A stretch of DNA of 64,000 nt from Russula earlei (Eukaryota; Basidiomycota; Agaricomycetes; Russulales; Russulaceae), in NCBI GenBank assembly GCA_025769875.1, contig JAGFNK010000121.1:58277-122276 (forward strand), read 5' to 3'. The position numbers and the translations under genes are program-made. Position 1 is the first letter of the stretch, and every line of letters begins with the position of its first letter. The notes under the pieces are model-generated. The model worked only from the letters and a program-made list of their open reading frames with translations, was not told the origin of the DNA and searched no databases. This document shows, piece by piece, positions 1 through 11,469 of the stretch.

Positions 1-502
1 CCTCGCCAATCGCCTCCCCGCCGGGCCTTCTCTTATTCTGTCTAGTGTACATACATTATCAATTACGCTAGGGTTGAGTGCCCTGAGCAGCGACAACATG
101 ATCTCAATAAACCACTCATTGATCTGTCACCCCTGCATGCGAGACAGACCAACGGTTGACGCGTTGACGGTCGGTCCCACCGGGTAACCAAACCGCCTCC
201 TTTCGCTCCTGAAGCGATTTTCTCACACTCAAGGTCACACTCACGGCTGTTATCACATAGTCTAGTGGTGCATGTGGGGATGGCTACAACGACAGTAGAA
301 AGGCACTTGGGGGTGTAGTCATGGCTGTTGGAGCTATAGGGTTATAACTCAGTCTTGTGTGAAGAGACTTGTGGCAGATCTTAGGGGAATGATGTGTTGC
401 AGCAGTCCCCAAAGGTGCATGATGCTGGTGGAGCAAAATCCACCACATTGTTTCTCACAATACATACATTGACTCATATGTGATGTAGACATCTCCTGGA
501 TC
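1..502. other. Unassigned flank
   Basis: I recognise no gene here. The first 250 bases keep CpGs and look like ordinary intergenic or LTR-tail DNA. From about 350 the sequence becomes CpG-poor like the repeats that follow. A small inverted repeat (GGTGGA..TCCACC) lies at 427-444. Short ORFs in this stretch show no domain. Confidence 0.4.
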
Positions 503-858
503 CTAGGGATGCATATCACACAAGATTGCAGTGCTGGCTGGATCACCCTCTCTCAAGAGAAATACTTTGATTGTGTGTGGCCAAGACACACAAAGTAGGG
601 CTGCACACTGTACTGTATATGGCTTATGGCCATATATTGATGGGTTGCTCATGGTATGGAATTTACCATAACCATACTGTAAAGCAAAAAAAAAAAAGTT
701 GACAGTACAGTATGGGGGGAAATACAGCTGGAAATGGGTCGATATGGGTGTATGGTACATGATTTTTAAAGTCTCCTGTCCATTTCCATGTGCCCAAGCC
801 TTAGGCGTTGCTTCACTATCATCAATGTACAAATGGTCCCTGGTTGAAGGCTTGCACA

Positions 859-1240
859 TGTTGCACAGCATAGAGTGCAGCTAACAGGCTAAGCAACCCA
901 CCTTAGAGGTTGTGCTAAGTGCTCGAGTGATATTGGGGTGTAGAGCAATGTGTATACTCATCCACATGTTATTTATACCTCTATGACCCAGGGCTGTTCC
1001 TAAGACCAAAAGAGGTGACTACAGGTGTCCATTATATTGCACACTGAGTGACACATGATGTGGAAACATTCTAGATGCAGCATAAGGCTGCATCTTGTGA
1101 TAGATAGCATAGTATGCATAACCCTAGTCCCATATGCATATATACTAAAGTTCTATCTAACATGTAATATCTATGAGCAGATCTAGAACCTTGTATGAAG
1201 GTCTTTGCCTTCTTTGATCTGTTTGGGTTCTGGTTCAACA
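859..1240 (-). repeat. copia LTR (3' LTR of the element)
   Basis: This 382-bp repeat has TGTTG..CAACA termini and matches 8141-8525 and 44132-44515 with scattered, mostly C-to-T/G-to-A type differences. Confidence 0.9.
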
Positions 1241-1309
1241 CTCCCCCTTGCTAAGTGTATTGATAGATGCTGTGAGCATTTTCCCACATTTAGGGGTAGA
1301 GCGTTTGTC

Positions 1310-3376
1310 CTAGTTGCTCCCTGAGTTTGAGGAACTTGACATGACCAAGGTTCTTGGTGAACATGTCAGCTGGGTTGTTAGAATAAAGAATAGCTCCACC
1401 TGTTTATTTTGTATGACTTCACAAATGAAGTGATAGTGCAAATCAATGTGTTTGATGTGCTTCTCTTGTACAGGGTTGGAGGCTAAGAATATTGAGCCTT
1501 GGTTGTCACTGAACAATGGGATCAGAGCAAGATTAATGCCAAGTTCTGTTAGTAAGGACTTAATCCAAACTAACTGTCTGCTTGTGTCAGAGAGCGACAT
1601 GTACTTGGCTTCAGTGGAGGAGAGCACGACTGTTTTCTGCACTCATGAGTTCCATGAAAATATTGCTCCAGCCAGGTTCACCATATAGCCTGTAGTGGAC
1701 TTCCGATCAGTCAGATCAGAAGCCTGGTCAGAGTCAGCATATGCCATCAAGCTGCCATTAGATGGTCCATCATAGACCAAGGCATAATTAGTGGTTCCCA
1801 AGAGGTATTGGCAAATATAGAATGCATGATTTAAATGATCCTCTGAGGGATTGGCAGCGTGTTGTGACAACTTAGTGATAGCAAAGGCTATGTCTGGATG
1901 CATTCTGAGCATTATGTATAGGAGTGATCCTATGACTTGCTGGAATTTTGACCACAAGGCTGGGTCAGCAGCAGAAGTGTTGGGAGAGGGGTGATAGCCC
2001 TCTGGTAGTGGAGTAGGAGCAGGGTTTGCGTTAAGCAAGTCAAAACACTGCAGCACTTTCTTTAGATATTCAGTCTGGTCCAGATGTATCTGGCTGGACT
2101 TGCATTGAATGTGCATGTGTAGAAATTCTTGGGCATCACCCAGATCTTGACATTCCCAGAGCTTCATGAAGTGCTCCTTTGTTTTGTTTAATTGTTTTTT
2201 GTCTGCTCTGAAGAAGAGCACACCATTGACATAGACGATGGCTATGATACTCTTGTCTTTACTAACAAAGAGTCCAGAGTCAGACATTAGGCGAATGAGG
2301 CCAAGCAAGGCCATAGACTTGTCAAGGGCTTTCCACCATGCAAGTGCTGCTTGCTTGAGTCCATATATTGCACATTTAAGGTGCATGACTTTTCACTCTT
2401 GGCCTTTTATTTTGAAGCCTTCAGGCTGCTCCATTGTTAGGATTCTTGTGTCTCCTCGTTCTTGTCTGCTTACCTATGCTCTGGTGACTCATTTGTGTTT
2501 ACTCATCTGGATTGGTGATCGCTTATTGATCTGCTTACTGATTGGTTGGTAATGGCTTACTCACTACTTACTGATTGATGACAGATACTAGGAAGGAATG
2601 ACTCACGTGTGAGTCATTTCTTACATTCTCGAATTGCGCCCAATGTATTTGGATACTACTGGTTCTTAGCTATGTGCACGTCAAGTTTCGTACAAATCAG
2701 ATCAGTAGTTGTGGAGATATCATATAAATAGTCTGTGATACTGTGAAGTCGAGCCTTATGCTTGACTTACTCTTTCCAAAACAAGAACCATTCATCTTGT
2801 TAAAACTCTCTACACAGTCTATAGGAGAACTCCAAGTGGAAGAGGCCCCTCTCTTCTCTTACATCTATTCTTCCTGAGATAATATCAAAGGGATTGAAGT
2901 TTAGTGGTTGAACTAAATCAAGCAACTCTTCCACTAAGAGTCAGCTATAAGATCAATCTGATCTTAACATCCATATAGAGCTCTTTATTGAGCTCACCAT
3001 AAAGAAAGGCAGTCTTGACATCTAGTCTGCTAATGTGCCAGTTTTTGAGTGCTGCAAGTGCAATCATCAGGCAGACTGTCTCAAACCATACCACAGGTGA
3101 GAATATTTCATCATAGTCAATGCCTTCTACTTGGGAGAAGCCTCTGGCGACCAGTCTGGCTTTTTTACAACCATCAGACTTAAGGTCAAATACCCATCTG
3201 TTTTTAATTATTTTGCAATCCTTGGGAGGATCAACTAGTTCAAAGACTTTGCATCTGTGGAGGGATTCCAACTCCTCATGACAAGCATCTTTCCATTCCT
3301 TTTGGAGTTCACTTAGCATTCGCAGAATGTCCATAAAGGTCCATTTGTGAATCTTTGCAGTATTGGGTGCTTCCAA
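1310..3376 (-). pseudogene. copia pol: reverse transcriptase and RNase H, broken
   Basis: The RVT_2-type RT starts in 3376-2970 ([31 protein letters not shown]). It is cut by solo LTR D1 and resumes at 2434-1643 (AIYGLKQA). The catalytic Y-V-D-D site reads YVNG here, so both catalytic aspartates are lost. RNase H follows in a shifted frame at 1642-1310, with the SSTEAKYM and DNQGS motifs of copia elements (consensus STEAEY). A frameshift separates RT from RNase H. RT and RNase H would convert genomic RNA to cDNA. This copy cannot. Confidence 0.85.
2435..2969 (+). repeat. Solo LTR, family D (copy 1)
   Basis: A 535-bp LTR starts TGTTAGGATT and ends CTTAACA. It is flanked by an exact 5-bp duplication, TCCAT (2430-2434 and 2970-2974). 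It is inserted inside the copia RT domain. It matches 9182-9722, but most CpGs of that copy are TpG or CpA here. A 20-bp near-palindrome at 2598-2617 holds two TGACTCA-type sites. The TATA box is near 2724. No internal region remains, so this is a solo LTR left by LTR-LTR recombination. Confidence 0.93.
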
Positions 3377-3408
3377 ACTTAGTGGAACTGCTTGGGCGAG
3401 CAGATAGT

Positions 3409-3951
3409 TCAGAAATTTGACTCCCCTTCCCTTGCTAGATGTAGAATGTCTTCTACCTCATCCTCAGAGGCTTGCGGTGGTTGATCGTCAAGGATGACAG
3501 GAGGGTAAGGGCCTGGTGTGGCCAATCCTGATGTACTATGCTCACCAGAGCTACCGGGTTGGTTTTCTGTCATTGTTCTCCATGTGCATGTGCGCCAAAT
3601 GTCTTTTTCCACTTCTGTGGGGTGTCTGCATTCACCATAGACATTGCCAGGATGGGTAGGTACTTTCCTCAACTGCTGAGACCTTCAAAGAGGTACAGGC
3701 TCTTCAATAGGAGGAGGGGATGGTGTAGGAGGAACAGGCATTTGCTCACAATCCTCTTCCTTTTGCACCTGTATAGGCTGCTCATTGCCCTCACTTTTGA
3801 GCATTGGGAATGGGTTGTCAACACCAGGAATGGTGTCTTCAACAGGTTGTTGCAGTAGTTCCTCATGCAGTTCATTGATCCGCATGGTACCTTTAGTGTG
3901 TGCTTTGTCGCATTTGGGGTACAGTGTCTCATCGTAGAGGGCAGTTGTCAA
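3409..3951 (-). pseudogene. copia integrase-RT linker region
   Basis: Two overlapping minus-strand frames cover the proline- and acid-rich stretch between integrase and RT, which is poorly conserved in copia polyproteins. The sequence is interrupted at 3946 by solo LTR A1. No catalytic motif is expected or seen here. The assignment rests on position and on reading continuity with the integrase side at 4890-4969. Confidence 0.6.
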
Positions 3952-4773
3952 GACATGTACTGCTGATCACTAGGGACTCAGGAGCAGGTGGGCAAGGGTC
4001 GGAACAGATGATACGCAGCGTAGATGGTGTTGAACAGGAGGACAAGCCAAATGACAAGGAGGTACCAAAGGGGTACTGGCAGATGTTGCTGGAGACAAAG
4101 GTGAAGGTTAGAGGCCAGTGTAGCAAGGGGCTTTAGACAAGGTGGTTGTTGAAGAGTACCTTGAAGACGAGGAAGGACTTTAAACTGAGCGGTTGCAGGG
4201 GAGTACCCAGGAGGATGAGAGTATCACAAATGGACAGTCTGACGACTGCCATGCTACATTGGGGCTTATATACTGTGTACAGGGTCGATTACAAAGAGCA
4301 GGAACTATTCTAGACTCCTTGGTACCATCCAATAGGACTACAGAGGCATAAACTTGCTTGTGTCAGGTTTCAGGCTTACTGAGCATATTACTGATCATTG
4401 TAGAGCGATGACATCCTTATGAAGTCACTGTGGAGCACTTAGTGAGCCAGTGAGGTCATTGTGGAGTTGCTCAGTCAGCCATGATGTCATTGGAGCCTAG
4501 ATGATGTCATATGAGTTATGCAACTGTTTGTAAGAGTTTATGCTGCCGTTTTGGGTTCTTGGTGGCTGAGTGGCCATGTGGCTGCCACGCAATGATTACC
4601 CGATTAGGAAATGGGTGCCTGGTTGTGTTATAGTGCCTTTGCAATAGCAATATCTTGCACCACAGGAGGGGTAGCCCAAGAAACAGAAGTGTGTTGGCAA
4701 TGCAAAGTGAGAGAGGTCTCTCTTGAGTGAAATAGGACAATATATGGCCAGGATCTGGTCTTGGTTCATAACA
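3946..4773 (-). repeat. Solo LTR, family A (copy 1)
   Basis: This 828-bp solo LTR lies in reverse orientation (TGTTATGAACC at the 4773 end, GTCTTGACA at the 3946 end). It is flanked by exact GCAGT duplications (3941-3945 and 4774-4778). It contains a TATA-like TGTATATAAG on the minus strand and several TGATGTCA/TGACATCA sites. It interrupts the copia integrase-RT linker. Confidence 0.93.
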
Positions 4774-4969
4774 GCAGTAGCATTAGTGTAAAGCATATTA
4801 TTGGGAAGCCTCATAAAGATTGAGGCTTTGATCCCCTCAGTGTGACCAAGGTAGATCATTAGTTCACTTTTAGGTGAAAGTTTGTTGACTCAATGCTTTT
4901 CCAGTATGTGCACATATACACCGCAACCAAATACTCTGAGGTGTGAAATATCAGGGACCTTGTTCTTTA

Positions 4970-5520
4970 GGCCACTTTTACCAACCGAGAATTCTTGAAT
5001 CTTGAACTTGAACTTGGATTTCGGGATTTTCCAGGAGTGACAGGAGTGATAGGAGTGATGTAAGTGATATGATGTATATAATAAATTAATATGCATTTTT
5101 TTTTGTTGTCATTTGCATATTCACATATATGGGGTTACACATGATGTGTCAGCATCAAACTCGGAGTCAAGCAGTCCAACTAGCTCAACATCTGGGTGCT
5201 TGCAGCCCCATTTTCACCAGAGCTGCACATACAAAATTTGCACAAAGATGTGCACCCACACATTGGTGACACATATTCTGCCTTAATGACATGCTTGCAA
5301 TACCCCACTTGGAAGGAGTGGAAGGAAGGTTAGAAAAAATATTTTACATATCACATGTAAACCCAGCAAATCACACCAAAAAATAACTCATATTTGAAAT
5401 GGACTCATATTAGTTTATTATGTCACTTACATCACACCTGTCATTCCCGTCACTCCCAGAAAATCCTGAAATCCAAGTTCAAGTTCAAGATTCAAGAATT
5501 CTCGGTTGGTAAAAGGGGCC
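4970..5520. mobile_element. MITE, PIF/Harbinger-like (copy 1)
   Basis: This 551-bp non-coding element has long terminal inverted repeats (about 100 bp, starting GGCCCCTTTTACCAAC). It is flanked by a 3-bp duplication TTA (4967-4969 and 5521-5523), the size and base preference of PIF/Harbinger elements. A nearly identical copy lies at 19893-20445. Copia integrase coding sequence resumes on both sides, so the MITE inserted later than copia. It has no ORF of its own. A related end precedes the SANT ORF at 47906, the probable autonomous relative. Confidence 0.88.
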
Positions 5521-5592
5521 TTAGGACTTCGTAGGGTGTACACCATTGAAGGTGTTGGGCAGGTGTCCTATTGTAACAGTGTGTCCCATGAT

Positions 5593-6753
5593 TCACTGCA
5601 AATTCCTGCCAGGAGGTAGACAAGCTTCAAGGTGCATTGCCTGAGCTTTGTCCATTACAGTGCGCATAAAGCACTCTGCACATCCATTCTGTTGTGGAGT
5701 GTAAGGGGTGCTTTGGAGGATTTTAATTCCTTCATCCTTTAGGACATTATCAAAGGCCTCATATTTGTACTCTCCACCAGCATCGGACATCCACTCTTTG
5801 ATTCCTGCTTTATATTGGTTCTTGACCATGGCAAGGAATTGTTTGACAGCCATTATGATATGACTTCACAGGAAACTCTTCAAGTCCGAGTGTATGTGCT
5901 TGAACAGTGTGGAAGCATGAGTTTCAGAAGGGGGGTGCGCAGATGCAGGCATCTTGCCTTGCATGCAGCCAGGACATACTGGCTGTTCCTAAGGGATTTT
6001 CAGGTCTTCAGGGAGACCCTTGGTATGTGTCTTTGCATGTGTTATGACATCCTTAGATGGGTGGCCAAGGCATGGGTGTATGACATCATAATCTACCATG
6101 TAGATAAAGGAATGTGCTTGCATGCTTTCGATTGCAGCATCTAACCAATATGTGGTTTGACCCGGGAATAAGGAGTAAGAGGACAGGATTATACATCCAT
6201 CTTCTCATAGGGAAACATGTCTATTGTTCCCTAATGCATGCATCCCTTATTGTAAAAACTCCCCCATTGGTAGTATCCAAGTATTAATTTTTGGAATATA
6301 GAGGACAAGAAAGATGCGTGTTACAAATGTCTTTGAGTTGACAGTGTGCCAAAGCAATACAGCACCTTTTCCTTCCACATATATTGTGTTATCAGCAGCT
6401 TTTACATGGGATCTTTCATGCAGCAAAGCTGGCATATACTCTATGAAATCATTTATTTCAAAGGTGAAGTGCACTGATGTGCCAGAGTCAAGGAGCCATG
6501 AGGATCCCATCTTACTCAAGGCATGCTTCCCTTTACATCTCGAACAATTTTTGTTGCATTCACTTTGAAGGGAAGTAGTCCCTTCACTAATTTGTACATT
6601 GTATGATACAAGCAAACATTTATTAGACATATCTAGCCCACTTTGGGGCTGGGGAGATGCTATAAGGTTCCTTAGCAAGTGAATGGAGGAAGGGTGGTAC
6701 ACGCACACTTCATTATCTTCAGGGTTGCTGCCCCAATCAAGTGGTTCATCCAA
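5593..6753 (-). pseudogene. copia protease and integrase
   Basis: The protease is at 6753-6247 with the catalytic LDSGTS motif followed by a typical copia hydrophobic tail (VLYIPKI). The integrase core is at 5853-5593. It shows the second catalytic Asp in SDAGGEY, TPYTPQQNG, and the catalytic Glu in NGCAECFMRTV. The stretch between (6246-5854), which should hold the zinc-binding part and the first Asp, is out of frame. It extends on the far side of the MITE (4969-4890, HLRVFGCGVYVH). Protease cuts the polyprotein and integrase inserts cDNA. The frameshifts make it non-functional. Confidence 0.85.
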
Positions 6754-6789
6754 TGGAGTTGGAGCACACTCAGGGGTGGCAGCACCTTC

Positions 6790-7972
6790 TCAGATACTGT
6801 CATATATGTCAAATAAATCTGACATATTTGTTTGTGTGAAGTCGCCATCATCCTGGTCCATAGGCTCAGGGATGGGCAACAGTAATTTGACTGCACTTGA
6901 GGCAGTGGATTGAGTCAAGATCCACTGCTTGAGGGTCTTGACTGTCTCTATAGTGGGAGTTACCCCAAGATGGTCAGCAAGATCAAGTGCTTTGTTTAAG
7001 GCCTTGTAAGGGCCATGAGTGCATTTGCAAGGGTCAGTTGCAGTGGGGACAGTTTGCTGTTGGATCCCCAAAGGACCCAGATAGGCAATTGTGGTACTGG
7101 TCAGGAGTGGGAGTGTGGCAATGTCCACAATATGTGAGTGTCCAGGACCATGGCTGTGATTGGCTTTCTCCTTGCCTTTCCCTTTTCCTTTGCTGCCGCA
7201 CTTACTGTGCTGGCACTTGTCCTTATCTTCATCGTGCTTGGGCTTACTGCCCTGCTTGCTGATTGGAGAAGGAAGGGTCACCATGCTTGCACTTGATGGC
7301 AGACAACTTCTGCACACTGTGCTTTTTGCTTGTGCCATGATTGATCTCAGTTTGGTATTGAGAGACAATGGCCTCTTGCACGTCCTTAGCATCAAGGTTG
7401 GCTAGTTTGTAGTTCTGAGTAACAATGTGGACAAGCATTTCCCATTTCTGGGGAATGGCAGCAAGCATGATGAGCACCTGCAGGGTGTCAGGAATGTGAA
7501 GGGAGGATGCAGTAAGGTGCTGAAATGCAGTGTGGATCCAATCCATCTGTGGGCCAGGGTGTTGGCTTGGGTTTATGTGAATGGAAATGGCTTCTTTAAA
7601 GTCCTTATAGATACTGGTGGTCATCATCATGCCATAAAGGGTTTCAAGGCAATTCCAGATCATCTCAGCATTGTCCAGGGTCATGAGATTCTGCTGGATC
7701 ACAATGCTCAATCTAAGGACCATATGACTGACTGCCATATCATTCCCTTTAGTCCATTCTTTCAGAGCTGTCTGAGCAACAGCCTGGGCAGCAATCTCTT
7801 TAGAAAGAGGCACCTGGGGAAGGGGAGGGACAATTGGTGTGTCAAAAGTACCATTGCAATAACCCAACAGTACAACAGACATGAGGTAGGCTTTCAGAGC
7901 CTTTGACCAAATACCATAGTCAGTGCCATCAAGGATGGGAACAATGGGGGCAACTGGTTGAGAAGATGACAT
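6790..7972 (-). pseudogene. copia gag (UBN2-like), frameshifted
   Basis: The first frame runs from the ATG at 7972 to 7244 and shows the copia Gag N-terminal fold (DGTDYGIWSKALKAYL near residue 14, then WTKGNDMAV). A second frame (7395-6790) continues it with a Lys/His-rich stretch carrying a degenerate Cys-His knuckle. One frameshift near 7290 separates them. Gag would form the particle and bind RNA. The start ATG lies about 170 bp from the 5' LTR, which fits a genomic transcript leader. Confidence 0.85.
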
Positions 7973-8140
7973 AATTTCTGTTAGAAGGGGGCTTAGAGGT
8001 CGTCAGCAAGAGTATTGTATTCAAACAGGCCAACATAGTCTCCCCAGAGGGTAGACTAGCTCACCACAGCATGCAAGTTACAGGGATGCTTCACCATCAT
8101 TGCAGCTGATGAAGGCACATGGCTTGCAGGGCCAATAACC

Positions 8141-8525
8141 TGTTGCACAGCATAGAGTGCAGCTAACAGGCTAAGCAACCCACCATAGAGGTTGTGCTAA
8201 ATGCTCAAGTGATATTGGGGTGTAGAGCAATGTGTATACTTGTCTACATGTATGGTATTTATACCTCTATGACCAGGGCTGTTCTTAAGACCAAAAGAGG
8301 TGACTACAGGTGTCCACTATATCATGCACTGAGTGACACATGATGTGGAAATGTTCTAGATGCAGCATAAGGCTGTATCTTGTGATAGATAGCATAATAT
8401 GTGTAATACTAGTCCCATATGTGTATATACTAAAGTTTTATCTAACATGTAATATCTATGAGTGGATCTAGAACCTTGTATGAAGGTCTTCGCCTTCTTT
8501 GATCCATTTGGGTTCTGGTTCAACA
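8141..8525 (-). repeat. copia LTR (5' LTR of the element)
   Basis: This 385-bp LTR is the partner of 859-1240. It is the transcriptional start side for the minus-strand genes. Confidence 0.9.
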
Positions 8526-8800
8526 CATCCACCCCATTCTCATTGCTGTATGTAATGCCTGATGTTGACTTCAACTAGTCATACAAAGTCAAAATACAAG
8601 TAAAATGCATAGAAAAGAAATATATTACCCTTAACCACTTTGATTTGCATGAGCATGCAGTCTTTTTTGTGCCTTTCTTTTAAGTAGCAGCATATCTGCC
8701 ACACCTTTGAAGACCAAATCCTTGAACATGTTGTTCACAGTGGCACCATTCAGATTGTTGGAAAGGAATTCTATCAATGTAGCCTCATCCTCAGTGGTCC

Positions 8801-10309
8801 TGTCATGAACCATTTCCTGGAGAGGGCCCTTGAAGGACCCTTCCTTATTAGAGGAAACCCAGCCTCTATGGTGCCACCCTGTTCACACAGACAAAAGGGG
8901 TGAGTAGAGGTGTCCACAATATTGTGCATGCATTGTCACATGAGCAATTCTTGGCACAATCGACATACAGCAAGCCCAACTTAGTGGCAACCCTTTTAGC
9001 AATAAAGGACAACATTATAGCCTCTCTAAGGACCCTCTAGCATGACTCTAAGTGCTCTACAAGAGGCACTAACAAGACACTAAAGGCCCTACAACACATT
9101 ATTAGACTAACTCTAATAACCTTAGAACGAACTATAAAGCAATATTAAGGACCTTAATATAAGTATTAGGGCCGACTCTAATGTTAAGATTCTCTTGATT
9201 CTCGAACTGTCGTCTGTTTTCTGCTGACTCGTCTGTGATTACTCATGTGTCCGCTTATCAATCTGGCTTAGTGATTGCTTACTGATTAGCTGACTGATCA
9301 TTTACTGATTGCTTAGTGATTGCTTACTGACTAGCTGACTGATACTAGGAAAGGATGACTCACGCGTGAGTCATTTCCAACATTCTGAATTGCGCTTTCT
9401 GTATTTGGATACTACTGGTTCTCAGCTACTTACACCCCGAGTTTCGTACGAAACGGATCAGTAGTTATAGAGATATCGTATAAATAGTCTGAGGTACCAA
9501 GAAGTCGAGCCTTACGCTCGACTTACTCTTTTCACAAAATCAACTATTTTGTCAAACGATCTAAACAAGTTATAGTGCAGACTCTAACTGAAAGAGGTCC
9601 CTCTCTTTTCTACATTCAATCTTCCTGAGATAATATCAAAGGGTTCGAAGTCTAGTGCTTGAACTATATCAAGCAACTCTTTCAGAAGAAGAGTCGGTAC
9701 TAAGATCTGTCAGATCTTAACATCTAAGGACCCTAATAGAACTATATAAGGGGCCTTATAAGGAACTCTATTCCTTGAACCAAACTACAAGTCCTCAAAT
9801 GACTGGCCCTAATCTAACTAACAGTAAATGAATCAGGTGCTTTGCACATGTACTAAAGCAGTGAACACGTAGACAGAAAAGGCTCTTACTCATCAGTATG
9901 AGCCTTCTTACTCAGCAGCTTACTGAGCATGACTAAGCATGCTCAGTAAGCATACTCTGACTTCTTATTCATCCATCCATTGTGCTTGATAACAAGGTTA
10001 TGACTTGTTCCCTATTTAGCAGTTCTCTTGTAGTATATAAGCACTCAATAAAGTAGTGGACAGTCTTCAGACTGTCCATTTGATTTGTGGCACTCCATTT
10101 CCAAAGGTACTCCTTTAAGACTGCCTTATCTAGTACACTCTGGCTCTCTCTTTCTGTGATCACCTCTCACAACCAGTACCAGTCCCTCTCTGGTACTTGT
10201 TACTCATTTGGACAGTGCTCTTTGCCAACTTCGTGCTAAAACTCAGTTGACTCATCTCCAAGCTCCTATCTCACTCTTGAACTGGATTGTTCAACAGTGA
10301 GTCCTGACA
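8801..10309 (+). repeat. Solo LTR, family C (copy 4), carrying LTR D2
   Basis: This LTR starts TGTCATGAACC and ends GTCCTGACA. It has exact GGTCC duplications at 8796-8800 and 10310-10314. Subtracting the nested LTR D2 and its duplication leaves 963 bp, the same length as the other family C copies. TATA-like AGTATATAAG lies near 10031. The 9907-9950 region carries the family's GAGCATGCTC palindrome. It splits the SANT-like gene just after its start. Confidence 0.93.
9182..9722 (+). repeat. Solo LTR, family D (copy 2), nested in LTR C4
   Basis: This 541-bp LTR (TGTTAAGATT..CTTAACA) is flanked by exact TCTAA duplications (9177-9181 and 9723-9727). It keeps most CpGs and so is younger or less mutated than the copy at 2435. 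It contains a perfect 20-bp palindrome (9355-9374), a perfect 14-bp palindrome GTTTCGTACGAAAC (9441-9454) and TATAAATA at 9479-9486. Confidence 0.93.
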
Positions 10310-10599
10310 GGTCCAGCAAGCATTTTTCTGGGAAACATTGCCCTGATGGGTAATTGCATCATCCTCAGATGTAGAGAGACTTGAGTGGGTTTGCATGGTG
10401 ATGATTGCACAGGACAAAGATGGGGCATTCCATGCATGGTGGACATGCCTCCATGCCTCCATGCCTGCACCTTGTGACTGTCTGGCAAATGCCAAGAAAC
10501 CCCCCCAAAAAACTTCTAATATTATGATATTATATGTGATGTCATGATGAGTACTCCTGTCACACAAGTGACTCCAGAAACCCCCAAATTTCAAAATGT

Positions 10600-11080
10600 T
10601 TGCAAAGGTTTTGAAATTTTTGTAAAAGTTTCATTGCCATATGGGGGCCTAAAGGAGTTTGTTATAATATTATTCCATCAATTTGTAACAAGAAATTTAT
10701 ATAACAAAATATAAACTAAATTTTAAGATTTTTTTTTCAAAATTTTGTAACATAACATTGACTTTTGTTATTCAAAATGTTACACTTTTGTCAGTACTTT
10801 CCATCAGCATAAATCCAATTTTTTCAGTTTCAATTTTTTTACAATTTTGTTTCACACAAAATCATAAAACAATTTACAATTTTTGTAACATTGTATGTTT
10901 TAAAATCTTGTCAATACTATTTACTTATTTCATCATCTTGTATCAGGAATCTATTGTAACAAAATCTAAAATGAAATTTCACAAATTGTTTGCTATAAAT
11001 TTGTATCAAAATAATCAATCTTGTTATTCAAAATGTTACAGTTTTGTCATTCACTTAAGTTGATTTCCCAACCAGTGTGC
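10600..11080. repeat. AT-rich repeat related to 28109-28761
   Basis: An AT-rich stretch rich in TTTTGTAAC and CAAAATGTTAC motifs ends in TTGATTTCCCAACCAGTG. Its right half matches the 28.5-28.76 kb half of the TIR element at 28109-28761. The left inverted end is not clear here, so I treat it as a truncated copy. The ORF inside it is low complexity. Confidence 0.6.
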
Positions 11081-11469
11081 TATGATCATTACATAATATA
11101 ACTTATTACTTAGTGCTTGGAATATTTTACTTTTATTGACTGCCAAGTTGACTATAAGTGGACTTGACTTATCCATCCCCATCCCATGTTTACATCATGT
11201 TTAATTATCTAACCGCGCGTGTCCGAACCCAAACCCCACCATAACCTTAGGTTTGGAATCGAAGTTCAGTAAGGGCCTATTACTGAGACTGAACAACACG
11301 TAATGGTGTTGTACGAGTCCCGTTATCGAGTGGTGCCGTCACCTTACAGGAATGCAGCATGTATCACACGTGCAGCCCTAGGGCGTACCCTTCACCCTCC
11401 ATTAGCAGCATAAAAAGGGATCTGGAAAAATGTCCGGACATACAAACCCCACCGCATCTCATCTCTACA
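11081..11469. promoter_or_regulatory. Upstream region of first cystathionine lyase gene
   Basis: This is the transition from CpG-poor repeat to CpG-containing gene DNA (from about 11205). A short upstream in-frame ATG (11359) is separated from the homologous start by sequence that the paralogue lacks, so I did not use it. No clear TATA box is visible. Confidence 0.35.

Larger units (their letters stand above)
859..8525 (-). mobile_element. Ty1/copia retrotransposon, old, nested
   Basis: A copia element on the minus strand is bounded by two LTRs (859-1240 and 8141-8525) that begin TGTTGCACAG and end TTCAACA. The internal order on the minus strand is gag, protease, integrase, reverse transcriptase, RNase H, which is the copia order. 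The body carries three later insertions: solo LTR D1 (2435-2969), solo LTR A1 (3946-4773) and a MITE (4970-5520). Several frameshifts and a lost RT catalytic motif make it dead. The flanking pentamers (GCACA on the left, CATCC on the right) do not match, so its target duplication has been lost or the element has recombined. A solo LTR of the same family lies at 44132-44515. Confidence 0.9.
503..10396 (-). pseudogene. SANT/Myb-like DNA-transposon gene, split by copia and an LTR
   Basis: Coding pieces on the minus strand line up with the homologous ORF at 48193-48438 (plus). The start, MQTHSS, lies at 10396-10394. The first piece runs to 10310, where LTR C4 (8801-10309) interrupts it. It resumes at 8800-8626 with a WT..EDEATLIEFL segment typical of Myb/SANT-like DNA-binding domains of fungal repeats. 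A probable intron follows, and the C-terminal part seems to continue at about 8580-8526 and, beyond the copia element, at 858-700. This domain class accompanies PIF/Harbinger-like transposons and is expected to bind the element ends (family knowledge). No DDE transposase is visible, so this is a fragment. The domain name is my recognition, not a search result. Confidence 0.5.

Noticed and set aside
859..8530. Target duplication for the complete copia element
   Set aside because: Flanks GCACA and CATCC do not match in any reasonable register.
10758..11063. 101-codon ORF in AT-rich DNA
   Set aside because: Lies in a repeat of TTTTGTAAC motifs; low complexity and no homologous frame in the copy at 28.1-28.8 kb.
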